Below, one piece after another: positions 50,801 through 61,847 of a stretch of DNA of 64,000 nucleotides. The stretch is from positions 9,651,356 to 9,715,355 of the forward strand of contig NC_064040.1 of NCBI RefSeq assembly GCF_932526225.1. Reading direction: 5' to 3'. The notes under the pieces are model-generated. The model was not told where the DNA came from. It saw nothing but the letters and a program-made list of their open reading frames with translations, and did not search any database. A program made the translations under genes and the position numbers. The stretch is from Nematostella vectensis (lineage: Eukaryota > Cnidaria > Anthozoa > Actiniaria > Edwardsiidae). Within the stretch, counting starts at the first letter, position 1, and each line of letters opens with the position of its first letter.

Positions 50801-53800
50801 GACATAGTAATTAACCCTATAACCAAAATATTAAAAATATATTATGAATCATGTTGTGTTATCTGTATCTTATGCTATAATGTTTTGTCTTGGCCAATCA
50901 AATTTCTAGAATAAAAAAAGGCATTTTTGACATGGCAGCGTGCATTTGCTGTTAGGTTGCCTAGTTCTTACACAGAGCATTACTTAAATTATAAAAGTGT
51001 CACAGATAAAGGAAAACTATATTATTTAACAAGGACTTCAGGTGTAATTGACAGCCCTAGGTGGGATTTCGATTCATCTTTCAATTCATCTCTGCCAACA
51101 CCAACTCAAAAAGAAAATCAGGTAATAAAAAAAATCCAACCTTTGGTAACCCATGGCCAACCAGGTGATCAAGTGATGGCTCATTGTCTGAAAGGAAACA
51201 GCACAAATACAGTAAACACTTGAATGTATAGCATACAGGAAAATTATTAACCAGTTTAAAATATGAGTGGAGTATAGAGATAAACCACATGCATGTTTCA
51301 CACACCTTTTGAAGCTTTACTGTCAACTTGGATCTTAAGCTGTGCAATAAAATTTTCTTGAAATTTTGTCCTTTTACCAAGAGCACCTTATATACAAAGA
51401 CAATAATTAAATTAGCTAAACACTTGGAAAACGTTGCAAAACCAAACATCCATTGATTCTCTCCTACCTGTTAAATTGAAGGTGATTCCTATTTTTTCTT
51501 GCACTTTAGAAAAGTATTCCTGGAATCATAAAAATACATAACATACATAACAAAACAATTCTCAATGTAGAAAGTACACAGCATACAGTATATCCGTGAG
51601 TACCTTTGCCTGTGAAATTTTCCAGTAATAAAGAGACAGATGACCTAATTCCAGCATGATTTCACACCATAAATTCCTACAGAGTCACACAAAAAACACA
51701 TTGACATAATTATCAAAACCCATAATATTCATTAAAACAAGTATAAGTTCATAGATCTAACTAAGTTTATGCTTCTGTTACACATACTTACTTGTAACTT
51801 TCTTCAATCAATAAAATGTCATTTTCAACTGAAAAAAAAATTTTTTAGTAAAGGTGCTTTTTCAATTTAAAGATAAAAAACGAAAAATAAAACAATGTTT
51901 AACAGGTTTATCTAAAGCTTAGCTTTTTATAGACTTGTTTTATTACAGTATACCATAACCAACAATTATCTCCCCGCTAAGATTACTAGTACTCAGGGAA
52001 TTGAACAAACTTTACTAGAACTTAGAAATACCTTTAGTGACAAGATTGATTGTTTTCTCCATGACATCATTTGAAAGCTCCTCCATTAATTGCTGCTTGA
52101 CAGACATACAACGCAATGCCCATGTGCTACATGTCTGACAAAAATATCACTTTAGCCCATACTTCTTTTGTTTTGTAATTTTTTTAATTGAAGGGATCAT
52201 AAGGGTACTGTATAGCTTGACAAGGTTTGCCAATGGCTAAAAGCTTCAAGAGTGTCAAATGGTACAGTAAAGATGGTCAGGCCTGTCCATGTACAGTAAC
52301 ACTCCAAATGCAAATGAACAGAAGAATAAAATTGGAGCATTTGCATGTATTTGTTTTTGGAAAATCCCATCAAACAGCATCCCACTGAGTGAACATGAAG
52401 TCCTGTTTGAGTTTTTAATAGAAACACTTAAATTTGTCTTGATGTGATGGGAACCCTTAAAAATTGAAGAAACTAAGAAGGAAGGGAACTAGGAAGCAGG
52501 TAAGGGATTAGGACTGTATTCCTTATAGGTTTGGCGATCAGTAATTCTCACCTTATGTGCTCCTAAATTATCCATTGCATCAACAAGCAGAGTGGAAGCT
52601 ATGACTAGAAAGGCAGGGTCCAATACCAGCTTGTAGATACACTAGAAGGTAGAACAAGACAGTTAATATCTCTGAATTTGAATCATTAATGAATCTTATA
52701 AACAACTTAACAGTGACTTTTGTTTTAATCTAATGATTAATAAACCACAATACTAAAGGAATGTCAAATGGAATGACAATATTTATTTTAATACCTACCT
52801 GACCTTCCTTATTCAATTTGTCAATTGATATCTCTTGAACAGAATTCTGCAAAAAAAACTTTTAATATTGAAAAAATGTAATGATTATTGACAGTACAAA
52901 CAGAAAGAAATGCTTATTCCGTGTTTGTCTTGAGAAAGTACAGTGTACAGATTAAGATCTCATTTGAAATGAAAGTTAAAACAATAACCCTAAACTTTGC
53001 TGAAATTTGGATGGTGTAAATTGAGAAACAACTAGAGCCAAATTTCCAGTGATTAAAAAAAATCAGATTGAGAACAACAGACACATGTTCAGCCAATATA
53101 TCTAGCAGATTTTAGCTGCGTTACTTTCTGTTGGTTCTGTGAGATTAGATTGTTCTGTACCTCTGTATCACCTCGAAGACTGGAAGGAAGGAGTTCCATT
53201 GTGTTTTCTATCAAAGGTGGACCCAACCAATTTTGCTGAACAAACAGTTGAAGGTAAGACACTCCAACAAACATTGCAACCAGCTGCCTGTTAATAAATT
53301 AATTAATCAGGGAAAACAGCATTTAATATGATAAAATGAGCATTGATTCAAAAACACAAAAGTTAGTTTATCTAGTAGATCGCTTATGGTAATGACTCGA
53401 CAATACAGGTTTGTTATCAAAATTACATTGATGAGAACAACAACAATAAAATGAAGATGCAAATAATAATTGATAGCTGTATCACTTGATTTATTTGATT
53501 TATACAATTACCTTAATCTAGAACTCCCACCATCCTCATTTAAAAATTGCAAAACACAATCCATCATATGATTGTCAAATTCTGCAAAAAAGTAAAATTC
53601 ATGGTTAGCTTGATTCATTCACTGATAATGAATTATATAATAAATTGGATAACTTTAAATCCTTTTCTACTTGATCACTTGACGGTAGATGGTTGCAAAG
53701 TTCTGACCTGCTAGTGATTGTGCTTCTGTTCCATTCCCTAGTAATCTTCTAGCCAAAGAAGAACGGACGACATGTATATAATCTCCGAGAATCAAGCATT

Positions 53801-54082
53801 GTGCAAAGTACCCGACAGCTTCTGTCAGCTCTAAAAAGATGACAGAGTAGAGTTCATAACATATATATTTCTACAGTGATCGACAATTTCATAATTCGTT
53901 CAAACCCGTTCAAATCGCACTCTAGTTTGGACAACATTTGACAATTTCTTACCGGAATCCTCGTCATGTGATTTTAGTAATTCGACTAAATGCTTAACTC
54001 CATCGTGATCCTGCCCCAAAATGGCATATTCTAGTTTTAAACATAATTTTTCTTCATCCATTCTGCCATATACAGACACCAT
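41803..54082 (-). CDS. TTC27, tetratricopeptide repeat protein 27
   Basis: Thirty exons with fully consistent phases: 54082-53953, 53830-53708, 53581-53512, 53287-53161, 52846-52799, 52641-52552, 52134-52032, 51828-51792, 51676-51604, 51519-51468, 51386-51306, 51187-51141, 50358-50240, 49035-48969, 48504-48391, 48299-48264, 48177-48118, 47637-47515, 46757-46680, 46289-46194, 46005-45952, 45879-45781, 45657-45605, 45290-45125, 44257-44197, 44023-43971, 43906-43829, 43638-43527, 43112-43015, 41919-41803. The product is 854 aa; human TTC27 is about 843. Landmarks in order: SYLQLFVQQNW, GALGKRTKFQENF, LPKNVALDDDTVL, LFYCTPLPPKW, LELWEDVISCY, LWCLLGDI, AQRSLGLLHLR, GVWFSLGCAAM, AYHRLMDLKDKYKDVE, and TDAVTGG near the end. 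The second half forms TPR helices for protein-protein contact. The ATG at 54082 was chosen; an in-frame ATG at 54061 is also possible. Confidence 0.93.
42121..43014 (-). repeat. 24-bp array of 5' splice sites in TTC27 intron 29
   Basis: About 37 head-to-tail units, on the gene's strand GTATGCTTGGCTAATGTCAT plus CAAG, starting at the exon 29 donor itself (AAATCAAG|GTATGC at 43015). Nearly every unit boundary reads AAG|GTATGC or ATG|GTATGC. The frame of exon 29 continues through the first roughly 20 units (repeat peptide VCLANVIK) until a TAG at 42537-42535. Confidence 0.95.
44479..45042. mobile_element. 564-bp foldback element in TTC27 intron 24
   Basis: Termini GAGTCGTAGCAGG and CCTGCTACGACTC are perfect inverted repeats. 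Pairing continues inward: GGTATAAAAGGGATAAGCTC with the complementary GAGCTTTCCCTTTTATAGC, and CCCATCCCCGGGCT with AGCCCGGGGGTGGG. No ORF. Its ends resemble dispersed family 3 at 27935 and 41103. Confidence 0.8.
46307..46535. mobile_element. 229-bp MITE with 9-bp target duplication in TTC27 intron 19
   Basis: Inverted repeats TAGCCTCCTCCGCAG and CTGCGGAGGAGGCTA, with imperfect pairing to about 31 bp. Flanked by exact direct repeats ACAGATAAC at 46298-46306 and 46536-46544. A 9-bp duplication fits a Mutator-like family. The insertion sits 7 nt from the acceptor AG of exon 20. Confidence 0.85.
47118..47430 (-). mobile_element. tRNA-derived SINE in TTC27 intron 18
   Basis: On the minus strand the head holds box A GTGGCCTAGTGTGTTAGCGC and box B GGTTCGAATCC, with an anticodon-like CTCTCACC resembling tRNA-Glu(CTC). 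A tRNA-unrelated body of about 240 bp follows toward 47118. No intact tRNA cloverleaf, so it is a SINE and not a tRNA gene. Confidence 0.75.
49200..50282 (-). repeat. tandem copies of the exon 13 / donor junction of TTC27
   Basis: The exon 13 end (coding PLEQAMMLSQ, then CACAATG|GTATAATG) is repeated downstream: copies with CCATTGTGACA at 49398, 49448, 49497 and 49545 (period 48-50 bp) and partial ones near 49291 and 49350. Their donors read CAATG|GTATAGTG or CAATG|GTAAAGTG. A longer 95-bp duplication links 49338-49432 with 50183-50275. A foldback element interrupts the array. Confidence 0.85.
49586..50173. mobile_element. 588-bp foldback DNA transposon inside the exon 13 array
   Basis: Termini CAGGGCTTCTGGAATTACGC and the complement GCGTAATTCCAGAAGCCCTG. 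Internal CGTAATT motifs recur near both ends. Flanked by the direct repeat CTATAT (49580-49585 and 50174-50179). The CAGGG terminus is hAT-like, but hAT elements usually make 8-bp duplications. Non-autonomous. Confidence 0.8.
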
Positions 54083-54373
54083 GTGGAAAATTGCACATGA
54101 AATACTCGTATTGGTCAGGCGTTCCTGGCTAAACAGTCGATAATTGCTCGAAAACTCGGAAAGATTCCGAAAGCTAAACTTCACGCAAACTCACATACCG
54201 TTAAAAAATACACTAAGAGACAAGAGACAGAAAGCATGCTCTGATTAAAACAAAAACTATAATTGATATTTTGTTTTTAGTGAGGATTTCGGAATTCTGC
54301 GAAAACTAATAAAACATTTCCGACGGCCACCACAGGAAACCCGCTTCTACTTTGCCATTTCACGAAGGTACGA
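54083..54373. promoter_or_regulatory. shared TTC27/HTD2 divergent promoter region
   Basis: Only 291 bp separate the two start codons on opposite strands, so both 5' UTRs and promoters must lie here or overlap. No TATA box is evident. Confidence 0.6.
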
Positions 54374-56110
54374 ATGGCGACCTCGTTCCTTCAGTCAAGA
54401 TTTCTACTACACACATTTTCTAGGCATCTTTGCAGCAATACTAGCTTAAAGGTTGGCAGGAAGGCTGAGCTGTTTCGGGTGTTTTCTGCGAGCGATGTCT
54501 GTCAGTTTGCCGATTTGACCGGCGACACAAACCCACTTCATTTGGATGAGAAATATGCTCGAACATCAACACAGTTTGGTCGATGCGTGGTTCATGGGGC
54601 CTTGGTGAATGGGTGAGCTGCTGATTGAGTACAAATTAGTGCTGGTTTATAGAGTTTTTACTGCCATTGTAGTTGTTTTACCTCTATGCTTGTTTGCTCC
54701 TGACCTGTCCTCCTGCAACTCTCTCTTTCGTGCAACTCTCTTTCCTGGAATACAGGTTAATGTCCGCCCCACACAATGACCGCCCCAACGTACAACCGTC
54801 CCACCGAAAAATCGAAAAGCTAGTCCGCCTCACACTTTAACGAAAGTCTTATTTCACGTCTTATTCTTAGTTTTTCTTAATTTGTAGATTGGTTCTGGCA
54901 TTTATATATTTTTTGCGTGTCGAATGTTTTCATCGCGTAGCGAAAAAAATCACGAATTGCGTTGCTCTCTCTTCCCTGCAACTCTCTCTTTCCCGCAACT
55001 CTCTCTTTCCTGCAACTCTCTCTTTCCTGCAACTCTCTTTTTCCTGTTACTCTCATTTTTGTTTTGTTTTAGGCTGATTTCTGCTCTGCACGGCACCATT
55101 TTACCTGGACCAGGATGCATTGTGGTCTCACAGCAGCTCAAGTTTATGTCTCCTTGTAAGAAGCAATGCAACATGTCATCATGTCAAATTTGTTTTGTCA
55201 TTCAGAGATAAACCAATTACATAGCCAGGATTTGCAGATAGAGTGCCAGGCATTAGTGACACAATTACCCACTTACTTGAGCTTTGGAAGGAGTATAGTT
55301 TGGGTTCAGGTTCTATTGTATACTAAGGAGATTACCTCTTTTCTGGCAGTCAAGGGGGGGAGGAGCATGTACCCCTGCATCTGAGTGTTAAAGTAATATA
55401 GTGGCAAATGGTCCCTAGAAATAATTATTGGGTTTCTCTCTTTATCTCAAATTTTAGAAATTTGACTCCTTGATCTCTTTTTTTTTTTTTTAATGTCCTA
55501 CTTTCCATCTCGGAATTTCTTGGATAATTTTTTGCCACCCCTTACTGTGATGCAGATTTTCTGGAACAATCCGATCTATGTATGTCTACAGCCTTCCCCC
55601 CTGTCCCAAACCCTGGCTTTGCACCTTCCCTGGTGGCAACCCCGTGGCTGGATACTTATCATACCCCTTTCTTTCCAAGTATATGTGGATGAGGAAGTGA
55701 GAGCAGAGGTGGAGATACTGAGTCACAGGCACCATATCATGAAGTGCAGTGCACGGTGTACTGCTACAGAAAGGAATGAGGTACCACATGATGCTAATAG
55801 GATATCTGTCAGATTTCTGAAAACATCTGATGCAACTCAAAAGATTTCAAATGTTTCCGTCAAACTATCAAAAGAGAAAAAATAGAAACAAATTGCAGAT
55901 GGCACACCTTTGGCCCCGATCAATTTTACTTGTAAACAAAGGGAAGATTCAAGGACCATCCGCCAACTCTCCCTAGATTCGATACACTTCACATGCCTCT
56001 TTTACTGAAAAAATATTTGTTGACCATAAAATAATTTATTGGTTTATATTTATCATTGTTTCTAGGTGATATTGGTTGGGGAGACAAGACTTGTCATACC
56101 AAAGATGTGA
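54374..56110 (+). CDS. HTD2, mitochondrial 3-hydroxyacyl-thioester dehydratase 2
   Basis: Four exons, 54374-54612, 55073-55155, 55680-55780 and 56066-56110, phases consistent, 155 aa (human 168). The N-terminus (MATSFLQSRFLLHTFSRHLC) is Arg- and Ser-rich without acidic residues, like a mitochondrial targeting peptide. The hydratase-2/MaoC signature DLTGDTNPLHLDEKYA is intact, with catalytic Asp51 and His56. It continues with VHGALVNGLIS, ALHGTILPGPGC and QQLKFMSPLYVDE, all hot-dog fold family blocks, and ends ETRLVIPKM. It dehydrates 3-hydroxyacyl-ACP in mitochondrial fatty acid synthesis, which feeds lipoate formation. In vertebrates HTD2 shares a bicistronic transcript with RPP14; no RPP14-like frame precedes it here. 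Confidence 0.9.
54962..55052 (+). repeat. 17-bp pyrimidine-rich tandem repeat before HTD2 exon 2
   Basis: About five copies of CTGCAACTCTCTCTTTCC lead directly into the acceptor at 55071-55072, forming an unusually long polypyrimidine tract. Two further copies lie near 54713-54750. Confidence 0.85.
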
Positions 56111-59049
56111 AGTGCCACAAACTTTGCTCTCAGTGATGGACTGGAATTATCACAAAGAAAAGAATGCCCCCCCCCCCTAAAAAAATATCTATTAGAAGGA
56201 TACAAACATTGACCTGGTTGGAATCAAGACCCTAATAATTAAAAATCCACATACAGTAAATGTTGGAAAATTCCCGGGCCTTGGGGTCCATGGGTTAAAT
56301 CTGCAATTTGAACCGTCAGCGGGTATTTTGTAGTTATTTTGTATTTATATTTGTAAATTGGTAGTATTTTGGGGGGTCAAAAAAACCTCTGGGTCCAAGA
56401 CCTGACAGAAAATTTTTAGTTTTTATGAATTTTCCGGTCGCGAATTTTCCAACATTTACTGTAATATATTACATATGTGAAGTGAGGCAAAGGTAGCCGA
56501 TTTTTTTTATGCTTCACATGGGTAATTAAAATGATCACCTTCTAACAATTCAATGAGTCTCGTGTGTTATATTGTGAATTTCTTACAAATCCTTAAAACC
56601 AGCTTGGGCTCCCTGTGATTTTTACATAGCCAATGCTGTTTCTCACATCAAGGGGCGACAAAGGAGAGTGTAGAGAGACGTGGGGGGAGGGATGGGAGAG
56701 GTGGGTTATTCGACCAGTTCATATGAATGACGTTAGAGGGTAAATGTGCATTGTTTTATTTATTTTTTCTTAACTTCCTCTATTACAACTACTGTTACTC
56801 TCGTGAGTTAACTTCAATACGTGTTTAGTTCACACTGTGACATATTAAGAGCTATTTTAATATTCAACATTTTATCATCTAATTCACAAACTGGTCCGGT
56901 TCCAATTTTCTTGTTTCTATGTCCTTTCTCCTGCTGTTGTCATTGCGACGGGAGTTGGAAGCTTATCCAAAACAACGAAGCCATTTGTAATGCCGACTAT
57001 AAAGAATAAACAAACAAAACATTGATAAAAACAAATAAAATGAATGAAGAAAAAAACTACATAACAAATGAGTTAGATAAATAATATAGATAATATGGTC
57101 AAACGTAAAAGGACAATCTTCCATCGAATTAACAAAAACTGATTCACACTAACGAGCAATTCTTAATTCCTAATTAATATCTAAAGAAAATTACATATTT
57201 TAAAGAGAAATATTTTAGCCATTTTCACGAATTGAGTTAAAGAGTTTATCCAAAACAACGAAGCCACTTGTAGTGTTTACTGTAATAACTGTGTATGCAA
57301 CAAAAAAATAAATATAAGAAATAAAATCAAAAATAAATAAAACGAAACAAAAATAGAAAATGAGCGAAACGGATAACCAATCAGCGCGTCGCTTTACCGA
57401 CAGCATGCATCTGGTACAATTCGAATGTTGCATCCACGGATTCCTCTATCGTCTCTGAGTTGCCGAAATGTGTAAAAACTTAGCCTTTTCTGGTAGAAAG
57501 AGTTTGTTTGGGAGGCCGAAAATTGCTGGGGACATGGAGATATTTATATTCTACCGTGTGATGGTTGATTTTCGAGATTTTACACGTACTCCAAATTGTG
57601 GCCGCTTGATCTGATCGCATGTCTCCGAAGCCTGCCTGCCTTTACTTCTTTTTATAGGTATATAGTAACGCGGAACCCTCAACTGCTCAAAAGTTAGAAA
57701 TACCGGTTATTCTGAATAAATACACATCACAAAGCAATGAGAGTTTATTGTGACCTTTATTCTAGGATATAAGACAATTATAGGACAATTACAGGAGGTG
57801 ATCAATCGTGAAAATATTCGAGCTAGTTATTGGGATTGACTGGAGACTGACTGAGAGGTTGGTAAGCCTGTGTTCGAGCTGGATTCGACAGGATCAAAAA
57901 ATGTCACGCATGCGCACTAGAGAGAAATTCAATGCAAGGAAACAAAATGGCGGCCCGAATAAATATATTAATTGGTTTATACCCCGCAAACGCCAGCCCA
58001 GCGTAATACAGAGAAAAGGGCCTCTGCTAGCATGGTGCTTGGTTTACTACAGTCAGATCATATTAAGAGGGCCAGGGGGACTAATAACAATTGAAAGCTC
58101 TCCTCACAGATAATGCCCTCTTGTCTGGCAATGGAACATTCACAGGGGTTGACGGTAGGGATAGTGTTGTTATTTGCTTAACATCACAAAACAGCGATAG
58201 ATCAAAAAGCAGTATGGTTGTAAATTATTCCTCGACATTACTTAAAGGATGAGAAAAGTTGTAAGGGAGAACAATCTGGTATATTCATTACACAATGGTG
58301 CTGTATTCCCATATAAATGTTGTATGTCATAAGCTTTGCTTGACTAAGAACTTTCCAGCTTTTTTAGTTAATTTTAAGCATTATTCATGTATTTACATTT
58401 TTCCACTGAATGAGAGTTTGATTTGGCAGTTTTCCATGCAACTTACACACTCAATGACCCCAAAGATCATATGGCCACCAAGCTTCTGGACATGGGGATT
58501 TGCCAGTTCACTTGGGGGGAGGGGTGGAGCTACTCCATTAGGATTTTGGTATCCACAAATCTTTTAAGATTGAACTGTTATAAATATAATTAACAACTCA
58601 GGGAATGTGTGTTATCTTTTGGGTTGTTGTTTTGCATTTTGGGTCAAATTATTAGGTCAATTATCATATGGGTATGCCTGTTTGTAAATAGATACTTTGA
58701 AAAAATGAGTAAATTGTAAAGAGTTCATATAATAGTGTTTTGATTTGTTTTCTTTGGCATCTTAAAAGGGTATGAGACGCATCCATTTAGGTACTTAGTG
58801 TTATTTCTGCAATGATCCCTCCAAAACCAAAATCTTGGGGTATCACCTGGGAGCTAGTATGTCCATCTCAACCACATAAAGCATTGGTCCTAGGGAAGAG
58901 AGGCCAAAACAGTACTCATACCTAGAATTAAATGTGATACTAAACATTTTCCGCCGTTGTGGAGGGTGCGAACGCACCCCCTCCCTGCACCTTCTCTGAG
59001 TACGGGCCCAAATCCGTAGCGCTTTCTGGCGCATAGGGGGTGTCATATA
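56111..59049. other. intergenic
   Basis: No supported gene. Small internal duplications include TCCAAAACAACGAAGCCA at about 56968 and 57248. About 57992-58045 (AGCCCAGCG.AATACAGAGAA) resembles 36227-36285, a dispersed repeat. About 58965-59012 resembles the GC-rich end of dispersed family 2. Confidence 0.6.
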
Positions 59050-60330
59050 GGGACGCGTGAATAGGGACGTCCGTCAAATTTAAATATACGCTCACTATAT
59101 GTCAAGCAACTGAGCGGCTGACATATAGGGACATTACGAATACTAATCCGCGGAAGACAAGGGGGAACACACTGATCTATTTTTTGGTGGGAGAGGCGGG
59201 TGGGTGGCAAAAGTGCACATCACCTATAGGGACGCTCATATCAACTTACTAACAGTGCCTGACATATAGGGACGTTACGAATACTAATCCGCGGAAGACA
59301 AGGGGGAACACACTGATCTATTTTTGGTGGGAAGGGCGGGTGGGTGGCAAAAGTGCACATCACCTATAGGGACGCTCATATCAACTTACTAACAGTGCCT
59401 GACATATAGGGACGTTACGAATACTAATCCGCGGAAGACAAGGGGAAACACACTGATCTATTTTTGGTGGGAAGGGCGGGTGGGTGGCAAAAGTGCACAT
59501 CACCTATAGGGACGCTCATATCAACTTACTAACAGTGCCTGACATATAGGGACGTTACGAATACTAATCCGTGGAAGACAAGGGGGAACACACTGATCTA
59601 TTTTTGGTGGGAAGGACGGGTGGGTGGCAAAAGTGCACATCACCTATAGGGACGCTCATATCAACTTACTAACAGTGCCTGACATATAGGGACGTTACGA
59701 ATACTAATCCGCGGAAGACAAGGGGGAACACACTGATCCCTGACATATAGGGACGTTACGAATACTAATCCGCGGAAGACAAGGGGGAACACACTGATCT
59801 ATTTTTGGTGGGAAGGGCGGGTGGGTGGCAAAAGTGCACATCACCTATACGGACGCTCAAATCAACTTACTAACAGTGCCTGCGTGACATATAGGGACGC
59901 GTGACATATAGGGACGTTACCAGTTACCGTCATGCGAGGGCGGGGGCGACCTTTGGGAGCGCCCGCAAAGTGCGCTGGATCTTTGAGCATGCGATTCCGT
60001 GGGAGACAAGGAGGGCCACAGTGATCCATTTATACCTTGTGGGAGGTGGGGGGAGGTGGGTGACAAAAGTAAACATGACCTATACGGGCGCTCATAACAA
60101 GCAACTGAGCGCCTGACATATAGGGACGTTACGAATACGAGTCCGTCGGAGACGAGGGGAAACACACTGACCAATTGTGGGAGGGGGGTGACAAAAGTGC
60201 ACATGTCCTATACGGCACTCAAATCAAGCAACCGAGCGCCTGACATCACTAGACGTTACTAGAACGCGCCCTAGGCAGACAAGGGGGACCACACAGACAA
60301 ATTTATATTTTGTGGGAAGGAAGGGTGGGT
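59050..60330 (+). repeat. 140-bp satellite array
   Basis: Units starting GACATATAGGGACGTTACGA at 59120, 59261, 59401, 59541 and 59681 (period 140-141 bp), a truncated 61-bp unit before 59742, then increasingly diverged units near 59902, 60115 and 60242. Each also contains GTGCACATCACCTATAGGGA, so the pentamer-rich TATAGGGAC occurs twice per unit. Confidence 0.95.
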
Positions 60331-60899
60331 GACAATTATATTTTCAGTTTTCCTTAATTTTCTAACGGTACCAGCTCTGCTTTGGATTAGCTCTCTCTAT
60401 TTTAGCGCAATCCCCTCTGCACCCCGTAAGGAATAGCATTTGGTAGGATTTTAAAAAGACGATCACCCAATACTACTTCTTTCATGTAGAGTTCCCCCCC
60501 ATCCCCCCGCCCCCTAGAGTGCTGGTTATTCTTATCTTTAATGCTAATAAGTGTAATGATATGTCATTTACAATAAAAATGAAGATTACACATATATTTC
60601 TATCATATTTTATTTTTATGGAGAAATAATAGCTTGTTTTTGTCATACATGTCACAACACAGGGGCTCAAACAAATTGCAAATGTACATGGAATTCATTA
60701 GGTATCCCAGTCAATCCTTCGCACAGCTTAGTTTTAATTGACTTAAAAACAGGAGCAGGTGTTTGCTTATTAAAGTCTACAGACAATCTGAGAAAAAAGT
60801 TGTCTGCGAAGGCGTTGGTAACAGGAAAATCATTGAATACAGAGTTGCTTTGCTAATGTTTCGAATATTTGCCATTGCCCTTGTTCCCACGCTGCCTTA

Positions 60900-61847
60900 T
60901 TAGTTTGCTCGTGAACACCTAAAAAGTGTTCTTAGAGTGACGATCGTTGCCGTTCGCACCTCAGTGAACCGCCAAAAATAAAGAATAGGATTCAAGCTTG
61001 GATTAAGAGACAGGAAGATGATACCAGTAAATGCCAACTCAACAGGGAGTATTGAGAGAGAATTTTGCGGATGCCTGCTTACGAGTGCGGCAATAAACCA
61101 TACGAAATGTGGAATAAAAGAGAGCAGATAAATCAGCCAGATAGATATCATAGTCAAAACAGAATTTCTCAACTTTTTGGTTGACTCGTTGTTTTTCTTT
61201 TCTGTCTCTTGGCTATGTATCTGATTATGATGTCGACGCAAAATAAAAAGAACTTGTGCATAACAAAATGCGGACACGGTCACCCCTGCGACAAACAAAA
61301 GAGCTGACAAGATGAAAAGATAATTTATAGCAATACCAGTTAGTCGCCATATGGGAAAACATATAGATATAACCCAAATAGCGCACACAATAACCCCAAT
61401 GCGTTTGACCGTGACGACGGCTTGGTAGCGAAGATGGAGATGAAGAAATAGAAATCTTTCTATGGCTGAAAAACAGAGAGTTAAAAACGACGCCACAGCA
61501 AAGCAAAAGAAGCTCACTTCTGATATCTCAAATAAGAGACAGTATACGCCAGGATTGGAGATTCTGAAAGCAATTTTGCTTGCAAATACAAGCGTTAGCA
61601 GCGAAATACCAAAAGCAAAATCAGTCAAGGCAAGGTTCAGGATTACTAGGTTCGAAGGTGTTCTGAGCGATGCAGTCTTGGCAATTGCCAACAACACAGT
61701 TCCGTTCAGAAAAAATGCCGTCAAGCCGAGAATTATGGTGGAGATAATGCTGATGTAAATGTTTGGATATGACTCCTCGAATGCAAATGCTACTCGCGTT
61801 ATCCTATAGCCAGGACACATATCATCAGTAGTGTTGTTAGCATCCAT
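60900..61847 (-). CDS. class A (rhodopsin-like) G protein-coupled receptor, orphan
   Basis: Single exon, 315 aa from the ATG at 61847. The short extracellular N-terminus has an NNTT glycosylation site. Seven hydrophobic spans are evident. Signature positions: Asn48 in TM1 (FFLNGTVL), Asp76 in TM2 (NLALTDFAFG), Cys103 at the top of TM3, ERF (130-132) in place of DRY, Pro in TM6 (LLSFIPHF) and NPILY (from 286) in TM7. The TM6 CWxP tryptophan is missing. Cnidarian genomes hold many intronless receptors of this type, related to adenosine and melanocortin receptors, but the ligand cannot be inferred. A minus-strand AATAAA at about 60607-60612 could be its poly(A) signal. Confidence 0.85.
   Translation of the reverse strand: MDANNTTDDMCPGYRITRVAFAFEESYPNIYISIISTIILGLTAFFLNGTVLLAIAKTASLRTPSNLVILNLALTDFAFGISLLTLVFASKIAFRISNPGVYCLLFEISEVSFFCFAVASFLTLCFSAIERFLFLHLHLRYQAVVTVKRIGVIVCAIWVISICFPIWRLTGIAINYLFILSALLFVAGVTVSAFCYAQVLFILRRHHNQIHSQETEKKNNESTKKLRNSVLTMISIWLIYLLSFIPHFVWFIAALVSRHPQNSLSILPVELAFTGIIFLSLNPSLNPILYFWRFTEVRTATIVTLRTLFRCSRAN

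Noticed and set aside
50766..50815. A 14-nt microexon candidate in TTC27 between exons 12 and 13
   Set aside because: Its length would break the frame, and joining exon 12 directly to exon 13 gives LPKNVALDDDTVL, which matches the human protein.
53900..54184. A longer TTC27 N-terminus starting upstream of 54082
   Set aside because: The upstream frame is open but begins without a conserved ATG, and would run through the short divergent promoter.
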